Shown in pieces: positions 4,603 to 6,420 of a stretch of DNA of 6,420 nucleotides. The notes below the pieces were generated by a model. That model saw nothing but the letters and a program-made list of their open reading frames with translations, was not told where the DNA came from and made no database searches. The stretch's first letter is position 1. The number at the start of each line of letters is the position of its first letter. The translations under genes were made by a program, and so were the position numbers. Source of the DNA: Sedimentisphaerales bacterium (GTDB lineage Bacteria > Planctomycetota > Phycisphaerae > Sedimentisphaerales > Anaerobacaceae); the NCBI GenBank assembly GCA_030630905.1, contig DAOVMB010000155.1, forward strand, positions 1-6,420, in the 5' to 3' direction.

Positions 4603-6420
4603 ATGAAAACAATTCAGATTGTTCTTGGCTTATTCGCAACCTGTTCGGTAGTGAGCGGATCGCAACAAGGTCCCATCGTTATCGAGAATGCACACTTGCG
4701 GTACACAATATCCGCAGAGGGAGAAAACCTCGGATTTCTTGACCTTTCCTCAGGAACCGACTGTCTCAGACACGACAGACCATCAGCCTGCGCCCTGGTT
4801 CGGTGCGGCGGCGCGGAATATCCCGCCACTTCAGCCGTTCTGGCAAACGGCCGTTTGACCATAGAGTTCGGCAAGGCGAATGTGAAAGCGGTTCTTCATG
4901 TCGAATCCCGGGAATCTTACATCCGATTCGCAGTTGAGTCGGTGAGCGGTGACAATGTAGAATCGCTCGTGTTTCTGAATGTTCCGCTCACTCTAAAGGG
5001 CCGGCCTGATGAGTCATTCGGTTCGTGCGCCCTGTCTCTCAACCTCATCACACGAGTGAACCAGACGCCTGCGCTTCAGACAAGCCTGCACGCATCATGC
5101 TACGACAAGTTCGGCATGCAAGGCGCCAAGGTCGCGATTGTGGCGATGCCGATGGAAAAGATGCTAACGGCTCTCAAACAGGTTTTGACCGATGCGGATG
5201 AGATGCCCCACTGCACGGTCGCCGGTCCGTGGGCGCGCGATGTACCGTTTAACCACGGCTCATATCTGTTCAATTTCGGCTCGCTCACGGAATCGAATGT
5301 GGACGAATGGATAGCTATGGCGAAGAATCTCGGGGTAACCCAGATCGACAATCACGGCGGAAGGTCATTCTTTCGGTTCGGCGATTTCGTGCTGGACAGC
5401 AAGAAATGGCCTGAAGGTTGGGATACTTATCGCCGCATCGTGAAACGGCTGCATAATGCGGGCATCGGATCCATCTTCCACACATACGCATTTTTCATCG
5501 ACAAGGAGTCAAAGTATGTCACTCCAGTCCCCGATAAACGGCTTGATGCTTTTCGAACCTTTACTCTTGTCGAGGCCATTGATCCTAATGCTACGGAGAT
5601 TGTGGTCAACGAATCCACGAGCGGCATGAAAACTGTTACAGGTTTCTTCGAGCACAACAGTGTCATACTTCATATCGGTGATGAGCTGATGACCTTTGGC
5701 GCCGTGAGCCAGGAATCTCCGTGGCGATTCACGAAGCTCCGGCGCGGTGAGTTCGGAACGAAGCCGGCCGCCCATCAGAAAGGGGCTAAAGCCCGCCATC
5801 TCAAGGAGTGCTTCGGTCTTCTTGTGCCGGATGTGGAGTCGTCTCTTTTTGAAGAGATTGCGAAAAATCATGCCGACATCGTGAATTCGTGCGATTTCGA
5901 CGGTATCTACCTCGATGCTATTGACGGCAGCAGCATTTTGCGAGGCGCAGATGAGTGCTGGTACTGGGCGGACAAGTTCATCTTTGAGATACAGAAGCAT
6001 CTCAAGAAACCCGTAGGTATGGAAATGAGTGCCATGTGGCACCATTTCTGGCAGTTCCGCACCCGATGGCAGGCGTGGGACTATCCACAGCGGGGGCACA
6101 AACGCTTCATTGATACACACGCCGCCTCTGTAAATGGCGGGCTACTGCTGCCTCTTCATCTCGGATGGTGGAATTTCCAGCATTTCAATCCGCCGCAGGT
6201 TGAGCCGACCTATCCTGATGTCATCGAATATCTCGGTGCCAAGCTCATCGGATGGGATGCGGGTATTTCCCTTACCGGTTCGATTAACCGTGATCGTCTC
6301 GCTTCGGTGCCGCTGTTCCGCCGAGCTGTGGATATCCTTCGCACGTGCGAAGAACTACGCCGAGACAACGTATTCGATGAGAAGATCAGGGCGCAATTGC
6401 GAGAGCCCGGAAAAGAGTTC
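4603..6420 (+). CDS. Exported glycosidase-like TIM-barrel protein, 3' end outside window
   Basis: The frame runs open from ATG 4603 to the window edge: 606 codons with no stop. Residues 1-19 look like a Sec signal (K2, hydrophobic 4-13, V-S-G before S20). Residues about 24-200 read as beta-sandwich strands (I-V-I-E-N-A-H-L-R-Y), a layout common before barrels of alpha-glycosidases. The barrel begins near L-F-N-F-G (222-226) and T-Q-I-D-N-H-G-G (246-253). It is interrupted at about 319-400 by a small beta-domain (I-G-D-E-L-M-T-F-G, then L-R-R-G-E-F-G-T, then A-A-H-Q-K-G-A). It resumes with D-F-D-G-I-Y-L-D (431-438), M-E-M-S-A-M-W-H-H-F-W (473-483), W-D-Y-P (492-495) and L-I-G-W-D-A-G (548-554). 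By analogy with clan GH-D and GH101 enzymes, D438 could be the nucleophile and D493 an acid/base; this is inference. I do not recognise a characterised family. The neighbours support a glycan-degrading role. Confidence 0.75.
   Translation, partial: MKTIQIVLGLFATCSVVSGSQQGPIVIENAHLRYTISAEGENLGFLDLSSGTDCLRHDRPSACALVRCGGAEYPATSAVLANGRLTIEFGKANVKAVLHVESRESYIRFAVESVSGDNVESLVFLNVPLTLKGRPDESFGSCALSLNLITRVNQTPALQTSLHASCYDKFGMQGAKVAIVAMPMEKMLTALKQVLTDADEMPHCTVAGPWARDVPFNHGSYLFNFGSLTESNVDEWIAMAKNLGVTQIDNHGGRSFFRFGDFVLDSKKWPEGWDTYRRIVKRLHNAGIGSIFHTYAFFIDKESKYVTPVPDKRLDAFRTFTLVEAIDPNATEIVVNESTSGMKTVTGFFEHNSVILHIGDELMTFGAVSQESPWRFTKLRRGEFGTKPAAHQKGAKARHLKECFGLLVPDVESSLFEEIAKNHADIVNSCDFDGIYLDAIDGSSILRGADECWYWADKFIFEIQKHLKKPVGMEMSAMWHHFWQFRTRWQAWDYPQRGHKRFIDTHAASVNGGLLLPLHLGWWNFQHFNPPQVEPTYPDVIEYLGAKLIGWDAGISLTGSINRDRLASVPLFRRAVDILRTCEELRRDNVFDEKIRAQLREPGKEF

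Noticed and set aside
4633..4644. Lipobox around C14 of the glycosidase-like protein
   Set aside because: L-F-A-T-C has threonine before the cysteine and phenylalanine at -3, which does not fit a standard lipobox; ordinary Sec cleavage after V-S-G is preferred.
5509..6120. 203-residue reverse-strand reading frame
   Set aside because: Opposite the glycosidase-like gene; the forward frame has a signal peptide and barrel motifs, the reverse one shows nothing recognisable.

Overview
The window looks like accessory carbohydrate-metabolism DNA from a bacterium of the PVC group, most likely a planctomycete or a relative such as Lentisphaerota or Kiritimatiellota; this is inferred from gene families only. 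Large exported PQQ-type propeller proteins, DUF2961 (GH172) proteins and Tat-exported Gfo/Idh/MocA oxidoreductases are typical of those genomes. All supported genes lie on the + strand. No RNA gene, insertion sequence, CRISPR array or integrase was seen.

Layout. Bases 1-777 hold the C-terminal end of a PQQ-like beta-propeller protein whose start is outside the window. Bases 778-1171 are a non-coding, clearly AT-rich stretch (38 G+C of 120 in 841-960, against 41 of 60 in 61-120 inside the first gene). It separates that gene from a compact three-gene cassette. The cassette is: (i) 1172-3178, a Sec-exported DUF2961/GH172 protein with both candidate catalytic glutamates; (ii) 3214-4542, a Tat-exported Gfo/Idh/MocA NAD(P)-dependent oxidoreductase; (iii) 4603-6420, running off the end, an exported glycosidase-like TIM-barrel protein with an N-terminal beta-sandwich and a D-G-I-Y-L-D motif resembling the nucleophile strand of retaining alpha-glycosidases. 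Gaps in the cassette are 35 and 60 bases, each gene has a Shine-Dalgarno-like sequence, and no terminator is visible between them, so one transcript is likely.

How they may work together (inference). All three cassette proteins carry export signals, so they probably act in the periplasm or at the cell surface on the same glycan or glycoside. GH172 enzymes cleave furanosidic linkages (fructofuranosyl or arabinofuranosyl), Gfo/Idh/MocA enzymes oxidise or reduce sugar hydroxyls, and the third protein would be another glycosidase. The real substrate cannot be read from the sequence.

The least ordinary item is the third cassette gene. Its barrel is interrupted by a small beta-domain (about residues 319-400) whose consensus resembles one seen in phage tail and other virion-associated proteins. 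I do not recognise the full architecture as a characterised family.
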